A DNA stretch of 64,000 bases from Hormiphora californensis (taxonomy: Eukaryota > Ctenophora > Tentaculata > Cydippida > Pleurobrachiidae): positions 1,673,520 through 1,737,519 of the forward strand of contig CM035357.1 of assembly GCA_020137815.1 (NCBI GenBank). The letters are read 5' to 3'. How positions within the stretch are numbered: position 1 is the first letter of the stretch; every line of letters begins with the position of its first letter. The position numbers and the translations under genes are program-made. Positions 1-58,409 of this stretch are shown here, piece by piece. The notes under the pieces were generated by a model. It did no database searches. It was not told the origin of the DNA and was given only the letters and a program-made list of their open reading frames with translations.

Positions 1-600
1 TTATTGAATAGTCAATTACATTCACAATATCAACTGTACACAATAAATGAACAAACAATACGGACAGGTGAACTTACGACCTTGATGAATGATTGGTACC
101 GTGATGTTGTTGGTGATGAGATGAGAGGTGTAAACATTTCCAATGGTGACAAAGAACGAAAACGATCAAACACAAACAATGGGTTGGGCAGATTGTAGCA
201 CCACTAGAGTGTAAAATGTTCTAAAAGACGATTCGGATGAGATAGATAATAACATTTGTTAGTTGTTACACGCGATAAGCGACTTAGTGCACCAAAACAC
301 AAGGATTGTCTCTGTAGTGTGGTGTTTTGCAATGTCCGTTATATTGGGAGAGGTGGGTGGGGGAGGGCGGGTGGGGGTGGGGCGGGGGGTAATATTGGAC
401 AAAAATGTTGCTGTAATTTAGTAATGAGACCAGGCCAGGCCCGAGAGACAGTTCAGTGGTAACTGGGGGGTCATGTGTGATGGAAATGAGAACTAGAGGC
501 AGATTTGAGTTGCATTTTATTGAGGAAAATAGCCCTTTTTAGTGTCTGAGACAAGCAAAAGTGAAACGAAATGCAACGTAACGAACGAGTAATGGGCACC
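1..600. other. No gene recognised
   Basis: Only short open frames without recognisable protein features. A G-rich run lies at 350-392. The first units of a 38-bp tandem repeat start near 594. Confidence 0.5.
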
Positions 601-1689
601 TGGAGATAAGGTAGTTGGGAGTTAGGGCAGGTGACACCTGGAGATAAGGTATTTGGGAGTTAGGGCAGGTGACACCTGGAGATAAGGTAGTTGGGAGTTA
701 GGGCAGGTGACACCTGGAGATAAGGTAGTTGGGAGTTAGGGCAGGTGACACCTGATGGAGATGAAGTAGTGGGAGGTTAGGCCAGGGTGGTTGGTAATAT
801 GGAAGTGTAAAGTTAGGGTAGGGTGGTTGGTAATTAATATTATTCAAGAAAACACGGTGACTTTTGGGGATGTGGCATTGCCACCACAGATGAATTTAAT
901 TCGAATGGCTCATTTCCCCAATACAATAAGCATCCTACAACACTATTATTTAAGACCCACGTCCCACAGTCCACACCGGGTATCTAACGGTCTATTGTCA
1001 AGGAGACAAAACTTTATCTTTTTCCCATCATTCTTCATAAAGTTTTTGATAATGATATAATGGGATAATTGGAGTTGCTATGGCAATTCTTGCGTACTTA
1101 GTACTAGGACGTGTGTACATGATGGCAAACATTACCCCTACAGCATATTACAGTTGGGAGTTAGGGCAGGTGACACCTGGAGATAAGGTATTTGGGAGTT
1201 AGGGCAGGTGACACCTGGAGATAAGGTAGTTGGGAGTTAGGGCAGGTGACACCTGGAGATAAGGTAGTTGGGAGTTAGGGCAGGTGACACCTGATGGAGA
1301 TGAAGTAGTGGGAGGTTAGGCCAGGGTGGTTGGTAATATGGAAGTGTAAAGTTAGGGTAGGGTGGTTGGTAATTAATATTATTCAAGAAAACACGGTGAC
1401 TTTTGGGGATGTGGCATTGCCACCACAGATGAATTTAATTCGAATGGCTCATTTCCCCAATACAATAAGCATCCTACAACACTATTATTTAAGACCCACG
1501 TCCCACAGTCCACACCGGGTATCTAACGGTCTATTGTCAAGGAGACAAAACTTTATCTTTTTCCCATCATTCTTCATAAAGTTTTTGATAATGATATAAT
1601 GGGATAATTGGAGTTGCTATGGCAATTCTTGCGTACTTAGTACTAGGACGTGTGTACATGATGGCAAACATTACCCCTACAGCCTACTA
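594..1689. repeat. 539-bp tandem duplication containing a 38-bp minisatellite
   Basis: Units of 38 bp built around GACACCTGGAGATAAGG occur about four times at 594-760. The whole segment from about 612 to 1144 is then repeated at 1151-1683 with an offset of 539 bp and no difference that I can see. The identical 89-residue open frames at 791-1060 and 1330-1599 are a by-product and show no coding signature. The identity means either a very recent duplication or an assembly duplication. Confidence 0.9.
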
Positions 1690-1779
1690 TTATTTAGCTC
1701 AGTTCCTTAGATCAGAGGACATTTACAACTTAGACTTGTTATATATATATAGCACATAAAGTGATACACCTTCCTTGTT

Positions 1780-2533
1780 ATGTTGTTTCTGTTATGGGCC
1801 GTCCTGGCTAGCTGCAGTTCATTTGACTCATGTCCAAACCAAGTTTGTATAGAATCAGGTAAGTTCCTTTTGCCGCCAAAAAAAGTTAGCATTTTGGTCC
1901 CCCGCCGTGATTTGTGTTCTGGTAATGAATCATTTTGTTTTCTTTCTGTTCCAATCAAACACTTATAAAAGTTTTGCAGGCCAGTGGAAACCCGTGCACA
2001 AGACCGAAATTCCATGGAATTTCACCCAGACCTCACTTCAAGTGTGGAGTGACTCTGTACAAGGAAGTGGAGATATAATCAAGATCGCTCACTTCAATTC
2101 TGAACATAAGTGGAATGCAGCATTCAAAGTCATATACAACATCCCTAATCTTGAATTCAATATTGGTCAATGTCTTGTTCAGGCAACCGCTTTTCCAACA
2201 CAACCAAATCTTCTGACTGAAAATGTCTGGGAGTTTTCCGTTACCCCTCAAAAAGTGGCTATCAGGTTCAACGGAGATGTGATTATGAGTTATGCGCCCA
2301 ACAACGATAATTACAATGGTTGCACTAAAAAGTAAGTCGTAGTTTTTATTTTCACTTGAAGTCGAAGTAGGGTGTTTTGATCTCTTTTGGAGACTCCTAT
2401 TTCATTATCAACTTATCAAATCTAATTTAACCCTCCTGTTACAGATGGAATCCGGATAACATTCACTACATCAAATTTCACGCAGACGACACCGCTTCCG
2501 ATCTTTACAGAAGCCCCAAGTTTACGCAAATAG
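1780..2533 (+). CDS. Secreted protein of unknown family, three exons seen
   Basis: Exons are 1780-1858, 1980-2331 and 2445-2533, joined through donors GTAAGT and acceptors TTTTGCAG and TGTTACAG with matching phases (1, then 2). The start is the ATG that opens a hydrophobic signal peptide (MLFLLWAVLASCSS), followed by two cysteines. The roughly 145-residue body alternates beta-strand-like segments, such as WEFSVTPQKVAIRFNGDV and IHYIKFHADDTASDLYR, with two further cysteines. This suggests an extracellular beta-sandwich or lectin-like fold; that is inference, and I do not recognise the family. The last exon may end at GTAATG (2534) with a later exon unseen, or read through to a stop near 2778. 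It is convergent with the WD40 gene that follows. Confidence 0.7.
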
Positions 2534-2844
2534 GTAATGATATAATATCCCATAATATAAACGCTTCAAATCACAGCACTTACCAATATGACAAACAACG
2601 AACAATCACACAGTGTGATTCACACTCCTCTAAAGTTCACACTCATGTCCCCCGACCAGTCTCATTATTTAACTCAGATATGTCCACAAAAGAAAAATCT
2701 CTTTCCCGTAATAAGATACGAAGGTTTCGTTTCACACAAAGGTCACAAAATCCCATCTTAGATGGGATTGACCCCTAGAGTAACTACAGTTACTATAGGG
2801 TCCAAGAGGGTGTAGTTGGGGGGGGGGGCAAGTTGAAGTCTAAC

Positions 2845-10562
<7,718 letters not shown>

Positions 10563-12069
10563 GCTCTCTAGTTAATTACTGCGGCAATTGGGTTTACATA
10601 GAAATAGAAACAGGAAAATCTACTGGATTTAACTTAGACTCCAGTCCATGACTCATGAGTTTTGACTCATATTAATTCAAAATCACTTATGCAACCTACT
10701 CAGCGGAAAAAGCTAAGCAAACAATGCCCTGCAGGCTAACAAAACGCCACGACAAGTGCTTCGAAAGCATTTTGCAGCCCGAAATCGTGGAAAATCAAGA
10801 ATTGGCCAAAAGTGTAAATTTTAGAAATTCGAAAGTTTTGAGAAGAAATTTCACAGGCGCGCGTCGATTAGCATCGCATTTTATAAATTTATCCGCGCGT
10901 TACAACTAAATTTGAATAATACGCAGCACTCTTAAACTTTGGCAAAAATGTTCGTTCGCGTTTTTTATTTTGACTCCTTTTTGAAAAGTTAAAAACGTTT
11001 CTTTTTAAACAGCACGTGGGACGGCCAGCGTTAAAATCTGGGTGTTTTGGGAGTGCTGACAAACGGTTTTTTAGGGTTAGGGCTAAAGTAGGGTTAGGGT
11101 TTGGGTTGGGGTTTGGGTTGGGGATAGGCCTTGACATTCCCTACCAGATAAACTTTGAATCAGCCAAAACGGTTGAGTGGTTTGGCGGTTAGAGCCATTT
11201 TAGTGAATCAACTTTTTTGGCAGCGCGCACCTGTAAACAGGCCTCCAAACACCCAGATCGTAACGGCGCCCACGTGGGACTGCTACAGGCAAAATTTCCA
11301 TGTGAATCACATGTGATGCGTCTTAGAAACCTCCTCAGTCATAGGCCCCACGACGAGACCGAGTTGACTTCATCGCTTCGTTGAAATTTCAGGGATTTAC
11401 AGTTTACTAACAACCAAGTCCAACATGGTTTGCACTTCAGCGCTGTGAAATTTAAAGTTGATCATCACATCTGAAGCGGCTCCGCTTTGCTACAACACGT
11501 ATGGACGCAAAGCATCAGAAGCCTAGACCCATCCTTAATTCAGACCTATCCTTCTCTCAATAAACCAATCCGATATGCATATGTCGAAATTTTATCTACC
11601 TGGTTTTTTGTTTAGTAATTGTTTAGTAAATAAATCGTATGGAAACCAGAATGGATCACCCCTTTCTTTACAGTGCTGCTTGTAGTCGTATTACCCTAAT
11701 GGAAATACAGTAATGAGACACGCACGTTGCATAACACGCGGCAAAAAGTGCATGTGTTTAGTACGTACTAGCGCTCTGATTGGCCACGGTTGCGCATCGT
11801 CTTAATGTATCTCCGTTTTTCATTACCGTTTTCCCACTACAAGCGACCGTGTTACAGTCTACACATGTAATATGTGTGTTATGGGCGTGTAAGGGAGTCC
11901 TCCCAGCTCTAACGTGGTGACAGGCTCGCGTCTCTTAATAAGATGTCAGTGTAGTGCAATCAATTCTGCTACCCACACATACACAGCTTGAATATCAGTA
12001 GAAGGTTAAATGAGATATATATTGTCCCGTTTTTACCATTCTCAGTCTGCAGTTCCTTATCCATCGCCT
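10563..12069. other. Intergenic, no gene recognised
   Basis: Upstream of the WD40 gene ATG. It contains a short telomere-like tract (11068-11130) and no frame with protein-like features. The WD40 gene promoter should lie here, but no core element is clear. Confidence 0.5.
11068..11130 (+). repeat. Short telomere-like tract
   Basis: Degenerate TTAGGG/TTGGGG-type units, including AGGGTTAGGG twice and GGGTTTGGGTTGGGG. It is too short and irregular to be a chromosome end. Confidence 0.6.
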
Positions 12070-12176
12070 AGCACCGACCGAACCAGGAAATACTGGTCCC
12101 TGATTGGCTGATAACCAGTCACGTGACCTAAATAACGAGCTCTGATTGGTTGTTTACTTAATTCGGTCGGTTCCTG
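12070..12176. mobile_element. hAT-like MITE, copy 5
   Basis: Intergenic copy with a damaged left end (GCACCGACCGAAC). The CACGTG core and CCAAT box are intact. Confidence 0.85.
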
Positions 12177-13290
<1,114 letters not shown>

Positions 13291-13427
13291 CAAGTACTGC
13301 ACTGCTAGTAGTAAACAGCTCCATTGTATTCTTGGTTGGATCATGTGTATATTCACAGCTCATCAATATAGATCTGGACTAGTGCTGCACCAGTATGTGT
13401 AGTATGGTTCACTAATTCTTTCTGTGT

Positions 13428-13608
13428 ACACGGTGCTCCTGAAGGTCGTTCGACCTCGACGATAGCTATCGTTTTAATTTTTTAGGCTACAATGAAAACA
13501 TTTTCCCATCGGTGCTCCGTGGTTCCCAAAGGTCCCCTCTAGATCGTACAACCGGTGGTTTAGCTCGGGAGGCTGGTCGAGGTTGAACGTCCTTCAGGAG
13601 CACCGTGT
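13428..13608. mobile_element. Foldback element of about 180 bp
   Basis: Inverted termini ACACGGTGCTCCTGAAGGTC and GACGTTCAACC-type complement ending CCTTCAGGAGCACCGTGTGT. An internal GATAGCTATC hairpin is present. No coding content. Confidence 0.75.
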
Positions 13609-13957
13609 GTAATGTGTATTGCTGTAGGACTATTATAATAGAAGGGTTGTTATAGGGGCAGGGTTGTTATGTTATAACCCTCGCGAAAAGGGGGTCTTAT
13701 ATAGCTAGGCAAAGGGGGTAGAGGAGAATGCCGAAGGATTATTATGGTGTATAATATAGCCACATGTCCAATATCCAGTGGGTTGATGATGTATTGATGA
13801 ACTTGTAGACACTGTTTTTTAAGGGGGCTTGGGTTGCTTGGTGATGACATCCCCAGGCTTCGTTTAGCCACGCGTGCTTGGGTTGCAGGGTGCAACTCCA
13901 TCTAAGGAGAGCTGTTTAATTCTGCAGAGCTGGATCAATTTAGGGTGCATGTATTAT

Positions 13958-13960
13958 ATA

Positions 13961-13996
<36 letters not shown>
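13958..13996. repeat. (AT)n microsatellite
   Basis: About 38 bp of alternating AT, capable of cruciform formation. Confidence 0.85.
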
Positions 13997-13997
<1 letters not shown>

Positions 13998-14124
13998 ACT
14001 ATATAAAAGACTAAAAGGGTGTATATAATAGTTGGGGTGAGCTCTGTTTGTTTCTCTCCCTCCCCCCATCTCTAAAGGGGGGGCACGTGTGTGTACATGT
14101 GTGTCCTGAGTCTCAGGTAATAAC

Positions 14125-14560
14125 TGTAATTACATACACGGGGGAGGAGGTCCATGGAGCAGCAGCAGGGAGGGGTGCAGCTCCTTTACAGTGTAGTGCT
14201 GTATAGTGCAATATTGTAGCTTAGTGTGCAGCAGGGGGTGGAGGGGTGGGGGTGGAGGGGGGTGTAATTACATACACGGAGGAGGTCCATGGAGCAGCAG
14301 GGAGGGGGGGGGAGGGGGTGGAGGGGTGCAGCTCCTTTACAGTGTAGTGCACTGTATTATATATAGTGCAATATTGTAGCTTAGTGTGTGTGTGTGACTT
14401 GTTAGTGTGTGTGATTTGTTAGTGTGTGTGACTTGTTAGTGTGTGTGACTTGTTAGCAGCAGGGGGGTGGAGGGGTGCAGCTCCTTTACAGTGTAGTGCA
14501 CTGTATTATATATAGTGCAATGTAGCTTAGTGTTTGTGTGACTTGTTAGAGATATCTTGT
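14125..14560 (+). repeat. Degenerate tandem duplications, about 130-180 bp
   Basis: Three related blocks share GGTGCAGCTCCTTTACAGTG, TATATATAGTGCAAT and TGTAGCTTAGTGTGTGTG. Two begin with GTAATTACATACACGG. No gene. Confidence 0.75.
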
Positions 14561-14619
14561 CAGAGATGTAACAATCCGCCAAACAGGCTTTATTTGATTT
14601 GATTTTATTCTTTATCTGT

Positions 14620-14710
14620 TATCGGGGATTGACTGTATGGCGGCGCCATACCCCATTTGATTCTCAGATGGGTCGCGGCGCCAGACAGGGGATTGATGGG
14701 ACCACCTTGC
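14620..14710. repeat. Dispersed GGCGCC repeat, copy 1
   Basis: It shares GGCGGCGCCAT, TTTGATTCTCAG and GGCGCCAGACAGG in the same order with 45590-45690. A short non-coding dispersed element. Confidence 0.7.
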
Positions 14711-14874
14711 CAGCGCAGTGATTGCAATTCCTGTTAGATTATTTTGTTTTTTAATATATCTGCAATAGTTTGAATTTAAAGCTGATATTGGCCTCGACCA
14801 CTGTAAAATTCCTGGAGCTGTGCAAACTGCGGTGTAGATCAATAGTGATTGCAGTACTTTTCGAACATGTGTAC

Positions 14875-14978
14875 CAGGAACCGACCGAAACAAGTAAACA
14901 ACCAATCAGAAATCGTTATTAGGTCACGTGACTGGTATCAGCCAATCAGGGAACAGTATATCCTGTTCAGTCGCGGTC
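14875..14978. mobile_element. hAT-like MITE, copy 6, degenerate right end
   Basis: The left terminus and CACGTG core are intact. The right terminus is scrambled, just before the low-quality block begins. Confidence 0.8.
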
Positions 14979-16220
14979 TAGATTGCAGTACTGGACTCTC
15001 TTATAACAGCTGTAGTAGGCAGGGTATATGCTGAGGGGGGAGGGAGGGTTGTAAACAGAAGGGAAAACGGGTTTATATTTTTCCCCCGGGTGTTTTAAAA
15101 AGGGTTTAATATTTAAAACCCCCCCTTTTATATTTTTAAAATTTTTAATATAAAAAAAAACCTAAAATATACATCCCTTACTTTTATCGAGACTGCTAGA
15201 TGACATCCAGCAAAAATTTTGGGAAAAGTGGGGCCCCCCCCGGGGGAATTTCCAAAGAAAAAGGAGACAAAGTTTGTCGCCTTAAAAAAAAATGGATGAA
15301 AATTTAATAAATACGGGAAACCCGACCGAATGGAAATATTTCCCTGATTGGGTTAAAACCCAGTCCGGACCTAAAAACGAGTTTGAGGTTTTTTACTTTT
15401 TGGGGGTTTTCCTGTACATAGTTCAACTAAAAATGCGAAAAAGGGAAGAAAAGGGAGGGAGAGAGAGCGAGCGTTGGGGATAAGGAGATTAGACGGGAGA
15501 GGAAAAAAAAATAAAAATTTCTTTGTTCTAAAAATATAATCGCAAAAGGTGTCGAAAAAACCAATTTTATTTTTTTTGGTTTCATTTTGATTGCAGTGAT
15601 TCAAGACCGCGGGGGGAAAAATTTTCAAGGTCATCTTAGAAAAGGAACCAGGATTTTCTTTATTGCTTTTGGGTTTTTTGGGTATGTACAAAAACTTTTT
15701 GGTCCCCCATTTTGTCAAAAAATTTAAAATTTGGCCGGGCGCGGGTTTAGTAGCAATTTCCTAGAGTTTAAATTAAACTCTTAAGTTTTAATTTTTTTTG
15801 AAAAAAAAAAAATTTTTCCCCCATTCAGGTAGAAAATGGAGAGAAATTGGGAAAAATAGTTTTTTACACAAAAAGGGTAAAATTGTACGTGAAAATTTGT
15901 TTAGAAGCGAGTGAGAATGTTTTGAGTTAATTTTTACTTTTTTGAAAGCTTTTACTTTGCGGGTTTCATTTGAATAATAGAGGGGGGGGAAAGAGTTTTG
16001 TTTTTAAATGGGAGGAGAGGGAAGGGGAGGGGGGGTTTTTGAGAGGGGATAAGGGTTTTAGAAAAATTTGGAGGGGAGGGAGAGGGGGAATAAGAGAGTT
16101 TTTTGGGAACCCTTTATCCCATTCATTGGGCCGTCGTTTTGATTTGATGAATAAAAAGCCAAATGAATTGTATCTGCATAGTATAGCGCTAACCGGGGGC
16201 CAATTTTTTTACACTGTAAA

Positions 16221-16765
16221 CAGTAGGCCCGTTCGCCCTACGGGGAAAAATTTCGGGGAAAAAAAATGGTAGCTTGAAGGGAACCGAATCATCCCAAACA
16301 CCCTCCCTATTCCACTTTCCCCCACCCTGGTTTTTACGCTCTGGGCTTCCTGACAAGAAGGGCGAATTTTTTTAAGAGTCAATTTTTTGGGTCCGAAACT
16401 ATCTCGTTTTAAAATTTGGCCCCTATGTAGCCCTTCGGGGTTTTTATATCGACTGGAGTAATCAACCTTGGGGGGCTGGGGAAGCTTTTTCCGTAGGGGT
16501 TTTTATTGGCCGCTTTAACACGTTGGGGTAATCTGTCATATCCTAGCCCTCCCTGACAGCAGCAGACTTCTGGCCCCAATAACGTTGCCGAAAAAGCGCT
16601 TGGGGTGGGAAAAGCAAAAACATAGGACAAAAATAAAAGATCACGGCAGAATGAAGGGCCCTTGGTACCCAAAAACGAATGGGGTGAGGTTTCTAAGTTG
16701 CTCTTAATTGCCCCTGCAAGTGTAGGGGTTGCAGGTGATTTTGATGACAAATTTGAATAGTTAAG
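16221..16765 (-). mobile_element. Corrupted third copy of the Helitron-like element
   Basis: It matches 44108-44696 in order: CCGTTCGCCCTACGGG hairpin, ACGCTCTGGGCTTCCTGACAA and GCAAGTGTAGGGGTTG-type segments. Many indels fall in homopolymers. The CTAG end is altered. Confidence 0.65.
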
Positions 16766-17254
16766 TGTTGATTACAGAAAATAGAGTTGTTGCAAATTCG
16801 GATGTTATTTTTCTACGAAATGTAAGAGATCTTGGTTTTCCTCCTGGACTCCCTTTCAGCTTTTAATAAATCGAAAAAAAACCCCCCCAGAAATCTTCGG
16901 CATCCTCGGGGGAATAAAAAAAAAAAAGACGGGGAAAACGGGGGGGGGGGAAAAAAAAAAAAGGGGGGGGAAAAAAAAAAACAAAAAAACCCGGGGTTTC
17001 CTCTCTCACCCTCTTTCGCTATTTTTAAGCCCTCTCCTTTCTCCCTTCCCCCAGAATCTCCCCGCTCATCTCTATTCTATCTCTCTCGCCTCCCATCCTC
17101 CCTCCTCTCTTTCTTCTTCTCTCCCTCTCCCACCGCTCCCTATCGGACCCTCATCATTGCTGCAGTGAATTGGAGTTCGATACCATTGAAAGGAGGGGTA
17201 CACAGTTATACTAAAACACACCCCATGTGTACAACAATCCTCTCTCTTTAATAT

Positions 17255-17345
17255 TCTCTCTCTCTCTCTCTCTCTCTCTCCCTCTCTCCCTCTCTCTCCC
17301 TCTCTCTCCCTCTCTCTCCTCTCTCTCTCTCTCTCCCTCTCTCCC
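17255..17345 (+). repeat. (CT)n microsatellite
   Basis: Interrupted CT and CCCT repeats. Confidence 0.9.
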
Positions 17346-17759
17346 CCTTTCACTCTCCCCGATTCTCACTCATTACTGTGGCCCCACTCTATTTTTCAGT
17401 GACCCAGTTTAGTTATAAATTACTGCTTTCTTATTCTAAAGAATTATGCAAGTCTGCCCCAACAACAGCCTGTATTTTGTTGTCGTACTATCTACCACAT
17501 TTAGAAGGTGCGGTTGGATCAGCACGTACGCTAAAAGTCTCGCGCCACCCTTTATAGTGCTCCTACTATTTTACAACTATTCATGATCTGTATTTAACCT
17601 GTTTTTATTCAATAGAAAATGAAGCTCGCAGTTGGTGGAGAAGAAAAGGGATGTAGGGGGGGGGGGGGGTATTTGGGGGGGGGGGGGTGGGAAGTTACGG
17701 GGGGGGGGGGGGGGAAAAAAAATTAGAGAAGAGCAAAAGACTCGAAATTTAAATTCCTG

Positions 17760-18391
17760 AACTTATGACATGTTCCTGCCCGGTTCTGCGGTTCACACTG
17801 GGCGAGAAGAAAGCTTACACCACAGCTCCTCGTTATAAACCAGAGTGTGCTCCCCCCCCCCCCCCGCTCTCATGACAGGGGACCGATAAGTCACAACGAA
17901 AAAACAGCCAAACACCAAGAGGTGTATTCGACCCCCTCCCCCACCATCGCTGCATGCAGTGATCCGTGGTACTGCTCTGATGAGACTCAAAGAGCGCTCT
18001 GTCAGCGTCAGTTTAGTTTACCATTCAAAAAAATTACAACGGTTTTTTCTTCAAGATCGTCCTTACTCCTGTAGACGAAACGTTTTAGGTATATTATCTT
18101 GGCGACCTATAACAGCACTTATTATTGTAACTTTTATTACCAACCTAATCTTCCATTGCTCGTTACTTAACTTTCTGACTAATTTTATTGACGCTTAATT
18201 CAGATTACTTTAGCGTTTGTGTCTCTCTCTATTTTCCTCTGTCTCCTCTTTGGTTCTCTCTCTCTATCGCTCTCTACTACACTCTCTAGGTGTTCCCTTG
18301 ATCCACGGGCTTATCGCTAGATGACTCGCGCGACTATCATCTGACTAGTCATAGAGAGTATCTCTCTCTAGCTATCTAATCTCGCTACAGA

Positions 18392-18475
<84 letters not shown>

Positions 18476-18793
18476 TCCCCGGGCCTGGGCACGTGGTCCT
18501 CATTTCCCTGATTATGTAGCACTCTGAACACGGCACTCTCTGAATGATAGTCTCTCAATCTATTCTCATACCACCTCCTCCCTTTCAATCTTTTTTCATC
18601 CTAAAAAGCCGACAATTTTCAATAAGATTCAATGCCCGTCACGACTTGTGAGATATTATCAAAATAACCAATTTCAAAGCTGTAACGTTTCCTAATCAGT
18701 TGAATTCGTTTCGCTACTAAAATGCCATCACACGAGCACGCCACACACACACGCACTCAATCCCATGCCATTATAGCTTGAGAACAAGAGAGG

Positions 18794-18870
<77 letters not shown>

Positions 18871-19510
18871 AGTGAGAGTGAGTGAGAGAGATTGGGAGCA
18901 TAAAGCAAAGAGGGTTGAGTGAGAAATGGGATCGTGTGAGCTATCGCTAACTAAGAATGCCAGAAAATGAGAACTTAGCTAGTTATTATTTGCCTAGCTA
19001 GACTCTTCGTGCGCCGACCAGCGAAACACATACAAATGTAAAGAAGGGTTAGAACTTAGAACATAACATTTATATAGGAGACAGCATTTTGTTAGAGTCC
19101 ATTCGAGTCCTAACTATTTGAAAGTTAATCTTTTAATTTACTTTTAATTTGTTGTACAATTTCACTGCGTTTGTTAACCTTTCTAAGCCTCCTCAACGTC
19201 AAATATTTATGGGAAAATTATAATGGCGATTTATTATGGCTGCCATTTAAACAATTCTTGGCTGTTTTTTCATTTTACTTTTCAACTGAGCTTATCTGGG
19301 ACAATAGGATGATCAATAATTGTTCAAAGTAAGATCTCAATACATCTATCATCCCCAAAAAGGCCCTCGATATTCTGCTTTAACACTGTGGGTGGTGGAG
19401 TGGTTACTTAACTAACTAGTATACTGAGGGGGGGAGTGTGGGGGTTTGTGTGGCCGGAGAGTGTCTGAGGGAGATCATTCCCCAGAACAATGATCAAAAC
19501 ATTGTCAATA
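17760..19510. other. Intergenic with CT and GA microsatellites, no gene
   Basis: Contains (CT)n at 18397-18475 and (GA)n at 18798-18868. No protein-like open frame. Part of this may be the upstream region of the RIM-type gene. Confidence 0.5.
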
Positions 19511-19512
19511 TG

Positions 19513-19582
19513 CAGTCGGAGCCTGATTTACCGGGATCACCGGATGGAGCCATTCAGCTCCCGGTAAATCGGGGTCCAACTG
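19513..19582. mobile_element. pogo-like MITE, copy c, diverged
   Basis: Short copy with termini CAGTCGGAGCCTGATTTACC and GGTAAATCGGGGTCCAACTG. It lies upstream of the RIM start. Confidence 0.7.
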
Positions 19583-19667
19583 AGCTCCACCGGGAATTTA
19601 ATCTCCTACTCCTCTCCTTTCTAGGGATTGTGTCTAGGGAGAAGCAGTGTGGCTGGTGTTAAAGAAG

Positions 19668-19766
19668 CACGTGCTAAAAAGATCATTCAGGGTTTAGTGT
19701 TCTGTGGCAGGGAAACACCGCATTATGAATACATAATGCAATAATTCTTCCTTTCTAGGGATTGTG
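19668..19766 (+). repeat. Dispersed repeat with AGCACGTGCTAAAAAGATCA, copy 1
   Basis: A 5' part (AGCACGTGCTAAAAAGATCA then GGGTTTAG) and a 3' part (CAGGGAAACACCGCATTATG then AATACATAATGCAATAATTC). The same two parts recur at 29418-29772, there separated by about 270 bp. Confidence 0.75.
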
Positions 19767-19810
19767 TCAGGGGAGAAGCAGTGTGGCTGGTGTTAGAAGG
19801 GTGTTGAGAC

Positions 19811-48767
<28,957 letters not shown>

Positions 48768-49479
48768 AAGGGAGCTTGTGTGTATGTGTGTGTGTTGGGA
48801 CTGGTTTTGGTTTTCCCTTGTTTAAATTAATATCTCTCATTCTCGTGTTATTATTTATCATAATTCTGTATTATAATACCCACTGAAACTTCTCTCCAAT
48901 ACAGCTGTGATATATGCACTCTATTGTGTGTGACAGCGGTTCCATATGTATCTGTAATATATTACCCCTTTCTTATTTCTGATTAAATGATTCTATAAAT
49001 AACAATTGTCAATCCTGAACCCAGAATTTTGATTACAAAATTTCTCGTTTTATTAGTTGTTTAACAAATTGATAATTCAATGCTTCCCAGCCAAGGGCGC
49101 AGTGAACGACCGCCCAGGGAGACAAATACTAGGCCACAGATCGGATTGTAAATTGATCTGTAACGCGCGCGGTATACCTCCTAATGAAAGCACACAATCG
49201 TGCGCGTAAACACTTGCTCCTTTTGACCCTCGTTAAGTTGGCCCCAGAGAGAGATGTGAAATGTTGCGAAACAGTTGCAACGAGAGAATTATATTGTCAT
49301 CAGGTGATGGTAGTTGCACAAAAGAAAAGATGGTCGTTTTATTGGAAATAATAGCGGAAAGTAAAAACACACAGACATGTAAACGTGGACAGCTAGCTTA
49401 AGAGTCTATTTTCTCTTTCTCTCTCAATTAATCCTCCTATCTTCTCTCACTTCATTCTATCTTCATCTCTCTTAGCAGG

Positions 49480-49549
<70 letters not shown>

Positions 49550-49641
49550 TCGCACATGTACATTGCGAAATATATATTATGTATATACTCTTTCGGATAC
49601 TCTCTCACATTTTCCGTCCGTTGTTTCTTGCTTTCTTCTCT
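48768..49641. other. Between the RIM stop and the CSL stop
   Basis: Convergent 3' regions. (CT)n at 49484-49546. An ATTAAA near 48984 could be a poly(A) signal for the RIM-type gene. No other gene. Confidence 0.45.
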
Positions 49642-57786
<8,145 letters not shown>

Positions 57787-57874
57787 CTGAAAAGTGGGAG
57801 TTAGTCTTGGGACTGTTAATGAAAATAACAATAAAATGAATGATAACTGGTTTGTGGTACATGCGATCCTGCCC

Positions 57875-57983
57875 CAGGAACCGACCGAAACAAGTAAACA
57901 TCCAATCAGAACTCGTTATTTAGGTCACGTGACTGGTTATCAGCCAATCAGGGACCATTATTTCCTGATTCGGTCGGTTCCTG
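57875..57983. mobile_element. hAT-like MITE, copy 20
   Basis: Full length, flanks GATCCTG-like on both sides. Upstream of the first CSL coding exon. Confidence 0.9.
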
Positions 57984-58300
57984 AATCCTGATCCTGGCGG
58001 AAGTGAGATAAGAGTGGCAGTAAAAATAAGTTATTAGTTCACTGTCAACGATAATATAGTTTCATTTTTCAGTAATCCTGCCTAGTGATAATTATTCTTA
58101 CGAATTCCCCAAGCGAGTATGACTATAAACATTTTCCCCGGGGTACCCCCTTCCTTATCTAATCTAGTCCTTCTCAAAAGAACACAAGAAAGTAACACCT
58201 TCTCTATCCCGCCCTTCTCTCTCTGTCTAACCCTACACGCTTCCTTCCTTCTCTAACCTTATCTAACCCTTCCCCTTCTCGAGACTAGCCCCCTGTCTAA

Positions 58301-58409
58301 CAGGAACCGACCGGATTAAGTAAACAACCAATCAGAACTCGTTATTTAGGTCACGTGACTGGTTATCAGCCAATCAGGGACCAGTATTTCCTGATTCGGT
58401 CGGTTCCTG
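58301..58409. mobile_element. hAT-like MITE, copy 21
   Basis: 8-bp duplication CTGTCTAA. Intergenic. Confidence 0.92.

Larger units (their letters stand above)
15050..17760. other. Block of apparently low-quality sequence
   Basis: Abnormal density of A, T, G and C homopolymers. It holds recognisable but badly corrupted copies of elements that are clean elsewhere: the hAT-like MITE at 15318-15410 and the Helitron at 16221-16765. Open frames here should not be trusted. Best explained as uncorrected assembly sequence. Confidence 0.7.

Noticed and set aside
11068-11130. Telomere or subtelomere
   Set aside because: Only about 60 bp of mixed units inside ordinary sequence.
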